A DNA stretch of 64,000 nucleotides from Achromobacter xylosoxidans (GCF_002192695.1 NZ_MTLG01000110.1:1-64000); one strand, 5' to 3'. Shown: positions 16,574 through 26,131, counted from the first letter of the stretch. Numbers and translations: made by a program. Notes: generated by a model from the sequence alone, not told the origin.

Positions 16574-17266
16574 TCAAGACGCGGCGCGCGCCGCCTCGTC
16601 GATCAGGGCGGCCACCTCGCTGGCGCGGGACGCGAGCGATGCGTGGCTGGCGTCCAGGGTGATGGTCTTGCGCGTATTCATGCGCGCGGCCATCCGCGTC
16701 TGGTTCTCGGGAGCGATCATCCGGTCCTGGCTGGAGATCTGGTACCAGGACGGCTTGCTGCGCCATGCGGGGACGGACACCGTTTCGCCGAAGGCGCTGG
16801 CCAGGGGCGCCTTCTGCGTGACGGCCATGACCAGGCCCTCGTCGGCGGACAGGTCCTGGCAGAAACTCTCGTGGAACTTGTCAGGGCGCAGCCACAGGTA
16901 GCCGTCGCTGTCGGGCGCCAGATTCGGCGCGGCGGCCGGCAGGTGCTCCTGCGTGATGCCACCGGGACTCTCGCCCGCGTCCGGGGCGAAGGCGGCGATG
17001 TACACCAGGCCGGCCACGTTGGGCTGATTGCCGGCTTCGCTGATGACGGCGCCGCCGTACGAATGGCCCACCAACAGCACGGGGCCCTTTTGCTGCGCAA
17101 TCATCTTGCGCGTGCGTTCGGCGTCATCGGCCAGGGACGTCAACGGCATTTCCACGGCGTGCAGGTCTTGGTAGCCCTTGCGCGCCAGCTCCAGGATGAC
17201 CCGGGTCCAGTGGGCGGCGCCGCCCCAGAAACCGTGGACAAGAATGATGCTGGGTTTGCTGCTCAT
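16574..17266 (-). CDS. Alpha/beta hydrolase (esterase EstC/salicylate-esterase-like group)
   Basis: 230 residues, probably cytosolic. It opens PSIILVHGFWGGAAHW with the oxyanion-hole HGF. The nucleophile elbow is GHSYGG (about residue 75). The acid lies in SQDRMIAPENQ and the histidine in DASHASL, so a complete Ser-Asp-His triad is visible. The group includes plant methyl-salicylate esterase relatives and bacterial AB-hydrolase_6 proteins of unknown substrate. ATG 17266 follows a GGAG at good spacing. No signal peptide is seen. The three minus-strand genes from 18864 to 16574 could form one unit. Confidence 0.85.
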   Translation of the reverse strand: MSSKPSIILVHGFWGGAAHWTRVILELARKGYQDLHAVEMPLTSLADDAERTRKMIAQQKGPVLLVGHSYGGAVISEAGNQPNVAGLVYIAAFAPDAGESPGGITQEHLPAAAPNLAPDSDGYLWLRPDKFHESFCQDLSADEGLVMAVTQKAPLASAFGETVSVPAWRSKPSWYQISSQDRMIAPENQTRMAARMNTRKTITLDASHASLASRASEVAALIDEAARAAS

Positions 17267-17347
17267 GGTGCGGCTCCTTCCTTGGGATGGAGCACCGATC
17301 ATGCGCGAGCCGCGCCGGCGCCGCTATCTGTTTTGCGTGCCGGTGTG

Positions 17348-18226
17348 TTACAGCGGCCGCGGCGCTGACGCGGCGGCAGCAGGGCGTTGGGTGCGCTGGC
17401 TCAGCCACACGCTGGCGACCACGATCGCCATGCCGGCGATCTGCGCGGCGCTCAGTTGCTGGCCCAGGATGCCCCAGCCCAGCAGCACGGCGGTAATGGG
17501 ACTGAGAAAGCCCAGCGAGGACACCACGGCCGGTTCCAGCCGCGCCACGCCCCGGAACCAGAGCACGTAGGTCAGCGCCGCGCCGATCAGGCCCAGGTAG
17601 GCGATGCCGGCCACGTTCAGCGCGGAGAGCGGCGGCAGGGCGGGTTCCGCCGCGAGCGCCAAGGGCACCAGCAGGATGCCGCCCGCCGTCAGCTGCCAGG
17701 AGGTGAAGGTGAGCGCCGATACCGGCGGCTGCCAGCGCCGGCTGAGCACCGTGCCCAGCGCCATCGAGGCGGCGCTGACCAATCCGGCCGCGATGCCCAC
17801 GGGGTCCAGCGCGGCCTTGGGCGTCAGCACCAGCAGCGCCACCCCGCCCAGGCCGCCCAGCGCCGCCAGCACCGACAGGCCGCGCACGGGCGTGCCCAGC
17901 AGGCTGCGCGCCAGCAGGATCACCACCAGCGGCTGGATCGCGCCCAGCGTGGCGGCCACGCCGCCGGGCAGGCGATAGGCCGCCACGAACAGCAGGGCCC
18001 AGAAAACGGAGAAGTTCAGCGCGCCCAGGATGAAGGCGCGCAGCCACCAGATGCCCTGCGGCAGCTGGCGCACGGCCAGCAGCAGCAAGAGACCTGCGGG
18101 CAGGGCGCGCAGCATGGCGACCGTCAGCGGGTAATCCTGCGGCAGCATCAGGGTGGTGACGACATAGGTGCTGCCCCAGATGGCGGGCGCCAGGGCAGTC
18201 AACAGCAGATCGGAACCGCGATTCAT
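17348..18226 (-). CDS. EamA/DMT-family transporter
   Basis: 292 residues, ten predicted transmembrane helices in two EamA repeats (PAIWGSTYVVTT at the first, LGLIGAALTYVLWFRG in the second). The family exports amino acids, metabolites or drugs; the substrate cannot be read from sequence. Two in-frame ATGs, 18232 and 18226, are possible: GGAG lies only one base before the first but seven before the second, so I chose 18226. It follows the nitroreductase gene by 20 bases. Confidence 0.88.
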   Translation of the reverse strand: MNRGSDLLLTALAPAIWGSTYVVTTLMLPQDYPLTVAMLRALPAGLLLLLAVRQLPQGIWWLRAFILGALNFSVFWALLFVAAYRLPGGVAATLGAIQPLVVILLARSLLGTPVRGLSVLAALGGLGGVALLVLTPKAALDPVGIAAGLVSAASMALGTVLSRRWQPPVSALTFTSWQLTAGGILLVPLALAAEPALPPLSALNVAGIAYLGLIGAALTYVLWFRGVARLEPAVVSSLGFLSPITAVLLGWGILGQQLSAAQIAGMAIVVASVWLSQRTQRPAAAASAPRPL

Positions 18227-18246
18227 GGTCATGCTCCGGCAGGGGC

Positions 18247-18864
18247 TCAGGCGAGTTCAAGCACGTCGTTGACGGGGCGGCGCGGCTTCTGCGGCCAGTT
18301 GCCTTCCTGGGCGTAGCCCATGGCGACCAGCATGACCGGCACTTCCTCCTGGCGCAAGCCGAAGGCCTGGGCCACGCCGGCGGCGTCAAAGCCGGTCATC
18401 GGGCTGGCGGCCAGGCCCTGGGCCTGGCCTGCCAGCATCAGGGTGGAGGCGCCGAAGGTGGCGCTGCGCACCGCTTCGTCGCGCCGGGTCTGCGGCGAAT
18501 CGGCGTAGAGGCGGCTGGCCGCGGCTTCCCATGACGGGACCATGGCCGCCGGCATGAAGCCCGCGTCCACCGAGGGCTGTAGGCGGTCGGCCATCCAGGC
18601 GGCCTGGGGCAGCACGCCCAGCACGATGAAGGTCACCGCCGATTCGCTGACCTTGGGCTGGTTCCATGCCAGCTCCCGCAGCCGGCGCTTGCCCTCCTGG
18701 CTGCGCACGGCGATGAAGCGCCAGTTCTGCAGATTGAAGGCGGTGGGGGCGCGGGTGGCCCAGGAAATCAGGGTGTGGATATCGTCGTCGTCCACGCCGC
18801 GGGCGGGATCGAAGAAGTTGGCGGAAACGCGTTGCGCGATTGCGTCGGTCAGGGCGTGGTTCAT
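18247..18864 (-). CDS. Nitroreductase-family protein (RutE/HadB-like)
   Basis: 205-residue flavin-dependent reductase fold. N-terminal RVSANFFDP and RAPTAFNLQNWRFIAV supply FMN phosphate contacts, and a C-terminal GYAQEG segment closes the fold. The family reduces nitro groups, quinones or, as in RutE, malonic semialdehyde; no rut genes are nearby, so the substrate is open. ATG 18864 is preferred over 18873 because the AAGGA motif overlaps the earlier ATG. The divergent LysR gene 138 bases away is the likely regulator of this gene and of the transporter behind it. Confidence 0.85.
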   Translation of the reverse strand: MNHALTDAIAQRVSANFFDPARGVDDDDIHTLISWATRAPTAFNLQNWRFIAVRSQEGKRRLRELAWNQPKVSESAVTFIVLGVLPQAAWMADRLQPSVDAGFMPAAMVPSWEAAASRLYADSPQTRRDEAVRSATFGASTLMLAGQAQGLAASPMTGFDAAGVAQAFGLRQEEVPVMLVAMGYAQEGNWPQKPRRPVNDVLELA

Positions 18865-18980
18865 GGCTGCCATCCTTGGGATTTGCTGAGATTGCCGGCT
18901 CGCGACAGGCGCGCCGTCTCCATGCCCACAGGCTAATTGAATCCTGATTTGGCGATAATATCCAATTCAATGGCAATATC

Positions 18981-18997
18981 ATTCACCAAAAGTGAAT
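18981..18997. promoter_or_regulatory. Dyad in the LysR/nitroreductase intergenic region
   Basis: ATTCAC and GTGAAT flank CAAAA, ending five bases before the LysR start codon, in an AT-rich block. Its position in a divergent LysR intergenic region suggests an autoregulatory LysR site. Confidence 0.5.
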
Positions 18998-19002
18998 AAT
19001 CA

Positions 19003-19899
19003 ATGGATCATCTGACGGCGCTGAGAGTGTTCAGGCAAGTGGTGGAGCGTGGCGGCTTCGCGGCCGCGTCGCGGCAGATGGGCCTGTCGCCCGCGGCGGT
19101 CAGCAAGAACATTGCCGAACTGGAAAGCCACCTCGCGGCGCGGCTGCTCAATCGCACCACGCGCCGCATGAGCCTGACCGAAGCCGGCGCGCGCTATTAC
19201 GACCAAGTGGCCCGCATCCTGGACGACCTGAGCGAAGCCGAGCAATCGCTGGGGCCCTTGCAACAGGCGCCGTCGGGCACCTTGCGGGTCAGCGCGCCCA
19301 TGTCGCTGAGCCTGGTCCGGCTGTCCGCCGTCATGCCGCGCTTCCTGGAACGCTATCCGCAGGTATCGCTGGACCTCAACCTGGAGGACCGGCGCATCGA
19401 CATCGTCAAGGAAGGCTACGACCTTGCGATCCGCGGCACCGACAGGCTGGAGGATTCCAGCCTGGTGGCGCGCAAGCTGATGACGCTGGACCATGTGCTT
19501 TGCGGCGCGCCGGCCTATTTCGAGCGCCACGGCCTGCCGGCCTCGCCCCTGGCGCTGCGCGGCATGGAGTGCGTGCAGTTCACCTTGTCGGGCCATGCGG
19601 ACGAATGGACCTTCAAGCGCGCCGGCGAGACCGAGCGCGTGCCGGTGCGCGGGCGCTACAAGGTGAGTTCCAGCCTGGCGGTGCGCGATGCCCTGCGCGC
19701 GGGCTTCGGCGTCAGCCTGGTGCCGCGCGTGTACGTGCAGCAGGACCTGGACAGCGGCGCGCTGCGGGCGGTGCTGCAGGACTGGCAGCCGGATGAAACC
19801 TACGTTTACGCGGTATATCCGTCGCGCCGCCACATGGTGGCCAAGGTGCGCGCCTTCGTCGACTTCCTGCTGGAAGAGCTGGGCGCGCCGCGGGAATGA
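19003..19899 (+). CDS. LysR-family regulator (CrgA-like group)
   Basis: 298 residues. Residues 1-60 are the winged helix (LTALRVFRQVVERGGFAAASRQMGLS). The effector domain from about 90 has the SGTLRVSAPMSL opening typical of the CrgA/DmlR-like subgroup. It is divergent from the nitroreductase-transporter pair with only 138 bases between, the classic arrangement for a LysR regulator controlling its neighbours. The effector is unknown; quinones or electrophiles would fit a nitroreductase target. Confidence 0.9.
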   Translation: MDHLTALRVFRQVVERGGFAAASRQMGLSPAAVSKNIAELESHLAARLLNRTTRRMSLTEAGARYYDQVARILDDLSEAEQSLGPLQQAPSGTLRVSAPMSLSLVRLSAVMPRFLERYPQVSLDLNLEDRRIDIVKEGYDLAIRGTDRLEDSSLVARKLMTLDHVLCGAPAYFERHGLPASPLALRGMECVQFTLSGHADEWTFKRAGETERVPVRGRYKVSSSLAVRDALRAGFGVSLVPRVYVQQDLDSGALRAVLQDWQPDETYVYAVYPSRRHMVAKVRAFVDFLLEELGAPRE

Positions 19900-19921
19900 G
19901 CCGCGGCGGCCCGCTGCCGCA

Positions 19922-20668
19922 TCAATACATGTGCTGGCCGCCGTTCATGGCAACATTGCTGCCTGTCATGAATCCGGCGGCATCGCTGCAGATGAAGGCG
20001 ACCAGCGCGCCGATCTCTTCGGGGCGGCCGAGCCGGCCCAGCGGGATCTGCGGCAGGATCTTCTCCTTCAATACCTCGTCGGGCACGGCCTCCACCATGC
20101 GCGTCGCCAGGTAGCCGGGCGACACGGTGTTCACCGTTACGCCTTTCCTGGCCAGCTCCAGCGCCAGGGATTTGGTGAAGCCGTGGATGCCGGCCTTGGA
20201 GGCCGCGTAGTTGGTCTGGCCGAACGCGCCCTTGCTGCCGTTGACGGACGAGATGTTGACGATGCGGCCCCAACCCCGGTCAGCCATGGCGCCGCACAGC
20301 GGCTGCGTCATGTTGAACATGGAATCCAGGTTGCCGCGCAACACGTCCGTCCAGTTCTCGTAGCTCATCTTGCGCAGGCTGGCGTCGCGGGTGAGGCCTG
20401 CGTTGTTGATCAGGATGTCGATCTGATGGCCGTCTTCCTCCAGGCGCCGCGCCAGCGCCTGGCATGAGTCGTAGTCGGCCACGTCCACCTTGTACATGGC
20501 ATGGCGGCGGCCCTGGGCTGCCTCCGAGTCGATCCAGGCCCGCGCGGCGTCTTCGTTGGAGTGATAAGTGATGATGACCTGGTGGCCGGCATCGTGCAGG
20601 GCCCGCGCGATGGCCTGTCCGAGGCAGCCGGCCCCGCCGGTGACCAGCGCCTTGCGTTCAGCCGTCAT
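19922..20668 (-). CDS. phaB: Acetoacetyl-CoA reductase (PhaB type)
   Basis: 248-residue short-chain dehydrogenase. The cofactor motif is TGGAGCLG near the N terminus, followed by NNAG. The catalytic Ser-Tyr-Lys is in NISSVNGSKGAFGQTNYAASKAG; this QTNY context and the HSNEDAARAW segment are characteristic of NADPH-linked PhaB, which makes (R)-3-hydroxybutyryl-CoA for polyhydroxybutyrate. GGGAG lies seven bases before the ATG. The start overlaps the phasin stop by 11 bases. Neither phaA nor phaC is in the window. Confidence 0.87.
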   Translation of the reverse strand: MTAERKALVTGGAGCLGQAIARALHDAGHQVIITYHSNEDAARAWIDSEAAQGRRHAMYKVDVADYDSCQALARRLEEDGHQIDILINNAGLTRDASLRKMSYENWTDVLRGNLDSMFNMTQPLCGAMADRGWGRIVNISSVNGSKGAFGQTNYAASKAGIHGFTKSLALELARKGVTVNTVSPGYLATRMVEAVPDEVLKEKILPQIPLGRLGRPEEIGALVAFICSDAAGFMTGSNVAMNGGQHMY

Positions 20669-21125
20669 GGTGGGCTCCCGGGTTGTTCGCGTCGCGCATG
20701 GCCGAGCACGCCGACGCCATCTGGCTCGACAGGGTCTTCCAGATCTGCGCCATGGGCGTGTCTTCGATGCCCATGGCGCCGCCCGTGGCCTGCTTCAGCC
20801 AGCCACGCATGGCATCGCTCATGCCGGCGGCGAGGGTGGCCTGCTCTTCGAGCAGCGCGTGGGTGATGGCCTGGCTGGCTTCAAGCTGGCTTTGCCATTG
20901 CTTGCGCGTCATTTCGCCCAGCGCGGGCGCGATCTCTTGCCAGTTGCCGGACTGTTGCAGGGGCGCCAGCGTGGCCTGGTACTGTTCGGCGCTGCCGCCG
21001 GCCAGGCGGCGGCCCAGTTCGATCCAGCGCTGCTGGCTTTCCTGCGCAAGCTGCGCCATGCGCTGGCAATAGGCGGCATTGGCGCCGGCGAGGCCCAGAG
21101 GCGTGGAGGCAGTGGTTTTCTTCAT
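20658..21125 (-). CDS. Phasin-like polyhydroxyalkanoate granule protein
   Basis: 155 residues, largely alpha-helical, rich in Ala and Gln, with no signal peptide or membrane segment: the general character of phasins, which coat PHA granules. Its overlap with phaB supports the role. Two tandem ATGs (21128, 21125) follow AAAGGA; the second has better spacing. Similarity to defined phasin families is judged by eye only, so a different helical protein tied to PhaB remains possible. Confidence 0.65.
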   Translation of the reverse strand: MKKTTASTPLGLAGANAAYCQRMAQLAQESQQRWIELGRRLAGGSAEQYQATLAPLQQSGNWQEIAPALGEMTRKQWQSQLEASQAITHALLEEQATLAAGMSDAMRGWLKQATGGAMGIEDTPMAQIWKTLSSQMASACSAMRDANNPGAHHDG

Positions 21126-21172
21126 CATCCGTCCTTTTAAGAGAGTGGTAAGGGGTAACGAACACACAGGCC

Positions 21173-22297
21173 TCAAGCCATCTGGCTGAGGGTCTTGCGA
21201 AAGCGCGCCAGCGAAAACGCGAACAGCACCGAGCCGATCAGCGCCAGCGCCAGGAAGGGTTGCCACACGACGCTCAAGCCTGCGCCGCGGTAGAGAATGG
21301 CCTGGCCGAGTTCCACGAAATGGGTGGTGGGGGCGGCCAGCATGATGTCCTGCACGAACTGCGGCATGCTTTCGCGCGGCGTGGTGCCGCCCGACAGCAT
21401 TTGCAGGGGCAGCAGCACTAGTACCAGCAACATGCCGAACTGCGGCATGCTGCGCGCAAGCGTGGCCATGAATATGCCCATAGAGGTCGTCGCGAACAGG
21501 TGCAGCGCCGCTCCGACCAGGAACAGCGCCACCGATCCTTCGATCGGTACTTGCAGCAAGCCGCGTACCACGAAAGTCAACGATAGCCCAGCAGACGCCA
21601 ACACCACCAGCCCCATCGACCAGACCTTGGCAACCATGATTTCGGTCGGCGTCACCGGCATGACCAGCAGGTGCTCGATGGTGCCGTGCTCGCGTTCGCG
21701 GATCAGCGCGGCGCCGGTCAGGATGATGGACAGCATGGTGACGTTGTTGATGATCTCCATCAGCGCGCCGAACCAGGCCTGGGTCAAATTGGGGTTGAAG
21801 CGCATGCGCACCGCCAGCTCCACCGGCAGTTCGGTGGGCGCGCGGTAGCGCTTGACGAACTCGTTGATCTCGTCGTTGATGATCTGCTGGATGTAGCTGC
21901 TGCCCGTGAACGCCTGGCTCATGCGGGTCGCGTCCACGTTGAGCTGGATTTCGGCGGGCCGGCCGGCCAGCACGTCGCGCTGGAAATTGGGCGGGATGTT
22001 GACCGAAAAGGTGTAGCGCCCCGCGTCCATGCCGGCATCGGCCTCGGCCGAAGTCGTCACTTCCGGCGGCGTGAAATGAGGCGGATAGAAGGCTGAGGTG
22101 ATGCGCGCGGACAGGGGTGAAACGTCCTCGTCCACCACCGCGATGGGGGCATTGTGCAGCGTTTCGGGCACGGCCGTGGCGGCGGTGTAGATCATCAGCG
22201 TGAAGGACACGAGGATCAGGATCAGCATCATCGGATCGCGCGCCAGGCTCCACAGCTCCTTCACGCCCAGGCGGTAGATATTGGCCAGGTGCCGCAT
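21173..22297 (-). CDS. ABC-2 type permease, YhhJ-like
   Basis: 374 residues. One transmembrane helix near 25-45, a large periplasmic domain (about 45-170), then five helices (about 175-370) with the REREHGTIEHLLVMP motif of ABC-2 drug-export permeases. It starts two bases beyond the rbbA-like stop and completes the E. coli yhiI-rbbA-yhhJ order. It should pair with the permease half of the preceding protein. Expected location: inner membrane. Confidence 0.9.
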   Translation of the reverse strand: MRHLANIYRLGVKELWSLARDPMMLILILVSFTLMIYTAATAVPETLHNAPIAVVDEDVSPLSARITSAFYPPHFTPPEVTTSAEADAGMDAGRYTFSVNIPPNFQRDVLAGRPAEIQLNVDATRMSQAFTGSSYIQQIINDEINEFVKRYRAPTELPVELAVRMRFNPNLTQAWFGALMEIINNVTMLSIILTGAALIREREHGTIEHLLVMPVTPTEIMVAKVWSMGLVVLASAGLSLTFVVRGLLQVPIEGSVALFLVGAALHLFATTSMGIFMATLARSMPQFGMLLVLVLLPLQMLSGGTTPRESMPQFVQDIMLAAPTTHFVELGQAILYRGAGLSVVWQPFLALALIGSVLFAFSLARFRKTLSQMA

Positions 22298-22298
22298 C

Positions 22299-25043
22299 TC
22301 AGGTCTCCTGTTTCTTCAGCAGCAGCGCCGAGGCGCCCAGGATGACGGGAATGGCGATCAGCAGCGGCCAGAACGAGCCTTGCAGGTTGGAGAAGTCCAG
22401 GGCCTTGCTGAACACGCCGCGGCTGATGGTCAGCATATGCGTGGCGGGGTAGACCTGCCCGATCAGGCGGCCGGCGCCTTCCAGCGACGACACCGGGTTG
22501 AGCAGGCCGGCGAACTGCACCGCGGGCACCAGCGTGCCTATCATGGTGAAGAACAGCGCCGCGATCTGGCTGCGCGTGAAGGTGGAGGCCAGGAGGCCGA
22601 TGGCGGTCGCCACCACGTTGTAGATCAGCGCGGCCACCAGCAGCGTGAGGAAGCTGCCGGTGATGGGTACGCCGAACAGCGTCACGGCCAGCAGCGTCAT
22701 CAGCAGGAAATTCAGCATGGCCAGCGCCACATAGGGGGCCTGCTTGCCCAGCAGGAATTCCAGCCGCGTCACGGGCGTGACGTACAGGTTGATGATGGAG
22801 CCCAGCTCCTTTTCGCGCACGACGGCCAGCGCCGTCAGCATCGCCGGCATCATCAGGAGCAGCAGCGGAATCACGGCGGGCACCATGGCGGGCAGGCTGC
22901 GCACGTCCGGGTTGTAGCGAAAGCGCGTTTCCACGCTGACCGGCAGGGTCGCGTCCGCGCCCAGGCGCTCGCGCGCCTGCTGCATCAGCCAGCCCTGGTG
23001 CATGCCCAGGACGTAGCCGCGGATGGTTTCGGCGCGCTGCGGCATGGCGCCGTCGATCCAGACGCCGATCTGCGCGCCGTTGCCGCGCTCCGCGTCGCGC
23101 GCGAAACCTTGCGGGATCTCGATGGCCAGCGACAGTTCGCCGCTGCGCATGCGCGCATCCATTTCCTCGTAGCTGGAGATGGGAGGGTGCTCGATGAAGT
23201 AGCGCGAGCCGGCCAGGTTCAGGCTGTAGTTGTGGCTCAGGCCGGTCTGGTCGCGGTCCATGACCGCATAGCGCAGGTCTTCCACGTCCATGCTGATGCC
23301 AAAGCCCATCACGAACATCAGCAGCAGCGACCCGGCCAGGGCCAGCGTGGCGCGCACCGGGTCGCGGCGCAGTTCCAGCGATTCGCGCCACATGTAGCTC
23401 AGCATGCGCTGCAGGCTGAAGCCGCGATGCTCAGGCGCCTCGGCGGGAGCGGCCGCCAAGGCCGGAGCGGCTTGCCCGGCGGCGTCTTCCGCCTTGGTGC
23501 CGGCGCCCGCGTCGATCAGGTAGGCGATGAATGCTTCTTCCAGCGTCTTGGCGCCGCGCATCCGCGTGATCTCGTCAGGCGATGCGCTGACCAGCACCTT
23601 GCCCGCATGCATCAGCGACATGCGGTCGCAGCGCTGCGCCTCGTTCATGAAGTGGGTGGAAATGAAGATGGTGACCTGGTCGTGGCGGGCCAGCGCGATC
23701 AGCAGCCGCCAGAAATTGTCGCGCGCCACGGGGTCCACGCCCGAGGTCGGCTCGTCCAGGATCAGCAGCTCGGGCTTGTGCACCATGGCCACCGCCAGCG
23801 ACAGCCGCTGGCGCACGCCCATGGGCAGGTTCTCGGGCAGGGTGTCCAGCACCTCGCCCAGGTCGAAGCGCTGCACCATCTCGTCCACGCGCGCCGGAAT
23901 CTCGGATTCCGGCACATGGAAGAGACGCGCATGCAGCACCAGGTTCTGCTTCACGGTCAGCTCGCCATACAGCGAAAACGCCTGCGACATGTAGCCCACG
24001 CGGCGGCGCGTATCGATGTTGCGGGGATCGACCTCGGCGCCGAACAGCCAGGCCTGCCCCTCGCTGGCGGGCAGCAGACCCGTCAGCATTTTCATCGTGG
24101 TGGACTTGCCGCAGCCGTTGGATCCCAGGAAGCCGAAGATCTCGCCCTTGCGGATGCGGAAATTGACATGGTCCACCGCGACGAAATCGCCGAAGCGCAT
24201 GGTCAGGTCGCGCGCCTCGATGGCGATCTCGGCGTCCTCGTCGATCGCCAGCGGAACGATCTCCACCGGTTTGTGGCCGCGGCGCTTTTCTTCCGGCAGC
24301 AGGGCGATGAAGGCGGCCTCCAGCGAATCCGCGCCGGTGCGCCGTTCCAGTTCGGCGGGCGTGCCGGTGGCCAGCACCCGGCCCTCGTCCATGGCGATCA
24401 GCCAGTCGAAGCGCTGCGCCTCGTCCATGTAGGCCGTGGCCACGATCACGCTCATGCCGCTGCGTTCGCGGCGGATCTCGTTGATCAGGTCCCAGAACTG
24501 CGCGCGCGCCAGCGGATCCACGCCGGTGGTGGGTTCGTCCAGGATCAGCAGGTCGGGGTCGTGGATCAGGGCGCAGCACAGCCCCAGCTTCTGCTTCATG
24601 CCGCCGGACAGCTTGCCGGCCGGGCGCGACAGGAAGGCCGACATGCCGGTGCTGCGCGTCAGGCTGTCGATGCGGCGGCGGCGCTCGGCTTCGTCATGGC
24701 CGAACAGGCGGCCGAAGAACTGCAGGTTCTCCTCGACCGACAGGGTGGGGTAGAGGTTCTTGCCCAGGCCCTGTGGCATGTAGGCGATGCGCGGGCAGAC
24801 GTCGTCGCGGTGGCGGCGGTCGGCCATGTCGCCGTCCAGCACGTCCACCTTGCCTTCCTGGACCGCGCGCGAGCCGGCGATCAGGGCCAGCAGGCTGGAC
24901 TTGCCCACGCCGTCCGGGCCGATCAGCCCGACCATGCGGCCGGCGGGAATGTCCAGGGTGATGCGGTCCAGCGCCACCGTCTTGCCGTAGCGCAGGCTGA
25001 CGCCGGACAGCGTCACGACGGGCGCGGCGTCCGGGGCGGCCAT
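22299..25043 (-). CDS. rbbA: RbbA-like double ABC ATPase fused to an ABC-2 permease
   Basis: 914 residues. The first ATPase domain (about 8-250) has Walker A GPDGVGKSS, signature LSGGMKQK and Walker B LLILDEPTTGVDP. The second (about 270-510) has GSNGCGKST, a degenerate signature MGVRQRL in place of LSGGQ, and LLILDEPTSGVDP. Residues about 550-914 are an ABC-2 permease with the REKELGSI motif. E. coli RbbA is ribosome-associated, but this layout also fits a pure exporter subunit. It shares one base with the HlyD gene (TGATG) and is almost contiguous with the YhhJ permease. Efflux through the HlyD/NodT tunnel is inferred; substrate unknown. Confidence 0.92.
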   Translation of the reverse strand: MAAPDAAPVVTLSGVSLRYGKTVALDRITLDIPAGRMVGLIGPDGVGKSSLLALIAGSRAVQEGKVDVLDGDMADRRHRDDVCPRIAYMPQGLGKNLYPTLSVEENLQFFGRLFGHDEAERRRRIDSLTRSTGMSAFLSRPAGKLSGGMKQKLGLCCALIHDPDLLILDEPTTGVDPLARAQFWDLINEIRRERSGMSVIVATAYMDEAQRFDWLIAMDEGRVLATGTPAELERRTGADSLEAAFIALLPEEKRRGHKPVEIVPLAIDEDAEIAIEARDLTMRFGDFVAVDHVNFRIRKGEIFGFLGSNGCGKSTTMKMLTGLLPASEGQAWLFGAEVDPRNIDTRRRVGYMSQAFSLYGELTVKQNLVLHARLFHVPESEIPARVDEMVQRFDLGEVLDTLPENLPMGVRQRLSLAVAMVHKPELLILDEPTSGVDPVARDNFWRLLIALARHDQVTIFISTHFMNEAQRCDRMSLMHAGKVLVSASPDEITRMRGAKTLEEAFIAYLIDAGAGTKAEDAAGQAAPALAAAPAEAPEHRGFSLQRMLSYMWRESLELRRDPVRATLALAGSLLLMFVMGFGISMDVEDLRYAVMDRDQTGLSHNYSLNLAGSRYFIEHPPISSYEEMDARMRSGELSLAIEIPQGFARDAERGNGAQIGVWIDGAMPQRAETIRGYVLGMHQGWLMQQARERLGADATLPVSVETRFRYNPDVRSLPAMVPAVIPLLLLMMPAMLTALAVVREKELGSIINLYVTPVTRLEFLLGKQAPYVALAMLNFLLMTLLAVTLFGVPITGSFLTLLVAALIYNVVATAIGLLASTFTRSQIAALFFTMIGTLVPAVQFAGLLNPVSSLEGAGRLIGQVYPATHMLTISRGVFSKALDFSNLQGSFWPLLIAIPVILGASALLLKKQET

Positions 25044-26110
25044 CAGGGCACCTTGACTTCAAGATTGGCGGGCCATTGCGCGTCGGCATCGAGCTTCAGC
25101 CAGGCCACACCGGGCAGGCCGGTCTTGACCTGCTTGAGGTGCCGCTGCAGCAGCTCCGGGCTGATCTGGGCCTTGACGCGGAACATCAGTTTCTGCCGTT
25201 CGCTGGCGGTCTCCACTGTCTTGGGCGTGAACTGCGCGGTGCTGGCCACGAAGGACACCTTGGCAGGGATCACGTACTGCGGCGCGGCGTCGAGGATGAT
25301 GCGCACGTCCTGGCCCAGCGCCACGCGGCCGGCCGCCTGCTCGGGCAGGAAGAACGTCATGTAGACGTCGGACAGGTCCACCATGTTCAGCACCTTGCCG
25401 CCCGCGCCCAGCACTTCGCCGGGCTGCGCCACGCGGTATTGCACGCGGCCGTCGCGCGGGGCGCGCAGCTCGCTGTCGGCGATGTCGGCCTCGATGCGGG
25501 CAATGGTGGCCAGTGCGGCGGTGACGGCGGATTGCGCGCCGATCTCGGCGGCGCGCGCGGCATCGATGGCGGCCTGCGCGGCCTTCACCTGTGCGCGCGC
25601 GGCGTGCACCGAGGCCTGCGCGCTGCGCACGCGGGCGCGGTCATCGTCCAGTTCCTGGATGGACGAGGCGCCTTCCTTGGACAGCGTCTCGGAGCGGGCC
25701 AGGCGGCGGCGCGCGGCGTCCAGCTCGCTTTCACGCTGCACCACCACGGCCTCGGCGGCCAGCTTGTCGCTCTCGCGCTGCGCGACCTGCGCGCTGGCGC
25801 TGGCGGCGCCGTTGACGGCCTGCTGGTGCTGGGCGCGGGCTTCCTCGCGCTGCGCCTGCAAGGTGTCGATCTGCATGCGCGCCAGCGGCTGGCCGGCGGC
25901 AACGAAGTCGCCTTCGACCGCCAGCACCTCCTGCACCCGGCCAGCCAGCTTGGCGGCCACGTCGATTTCGGTGGCTTCGATGCGGCCGTTGCCGCTGACG
26001 AATCCCTCGCCCGGGCCGGTATCGGACAGTAGCCGCCAGCCGTAGTAGCCGCCGGCGGCGACCGCCAGGGCGATCAGGACAGGGACCAGTTTTCGGGTGG
26101 GCAGGCGCAT
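25043..26110 (-). CDS. HlyD-family periplasmic adaptor (YhiI-like)
   Basis: 355 residues. An N-terminal signal anchor (about 8-28) is followed by split biotinyl-lipoyl halves (NGRIEATEIDVAAKLAGRV and LRAPRDGRVQYRVAQPGEV) around a long coiled coil (about 85-205, rich in Ala, Arg, Glu and Gln). A beta-barrel domain ends the protein. It should bridge the RbbA/YhhJ inner-membrane complex and the NodT-type channel. It overlaps the ATPase gene by one base. Confidence 0.92.
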   Translation of the reverse strand: MRLPTRKLVPVLIALAVAAGGYYGWRLLSDTGPGEGFVSGNGRIEATEIDVAAKLAGRVQEVLAVEGDFVAAGQPLARMQIDTLQAQREEARAQHQQAVNGAASASAQVAQRESDKLAAEAVVVQRESELDAARRRLARSETLSKEGASSIQELDDDRARVRSAQASVHAARAQVKAAQAAIDAARAAEIGAQSAVTAALATIARIEADIADSELRAPRDGRVQYRVAQPGEVLGAGGKVLNMVDLSDVYMTFFLPEQAAGRVALGQDVRIILDAAPQYVIPAKVSFVASTAQFTPKTVETASERQKLMFRVKAQISPELLQRHLKQVKTGLPGVAWLKLDADAQWPANLEVKVP

Positions 26111-26131
26111 CGGGGATCCTTGGTTCTTGGT

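Noticed and set aside
22281..25364. 1027-codon open frame on the plus strand opposite the ABC exporter genes
   Set aside because: It is antisense to three clear genes, rich in His, Gln, Arg and Ala, with no domain: a GC-bias shadow.
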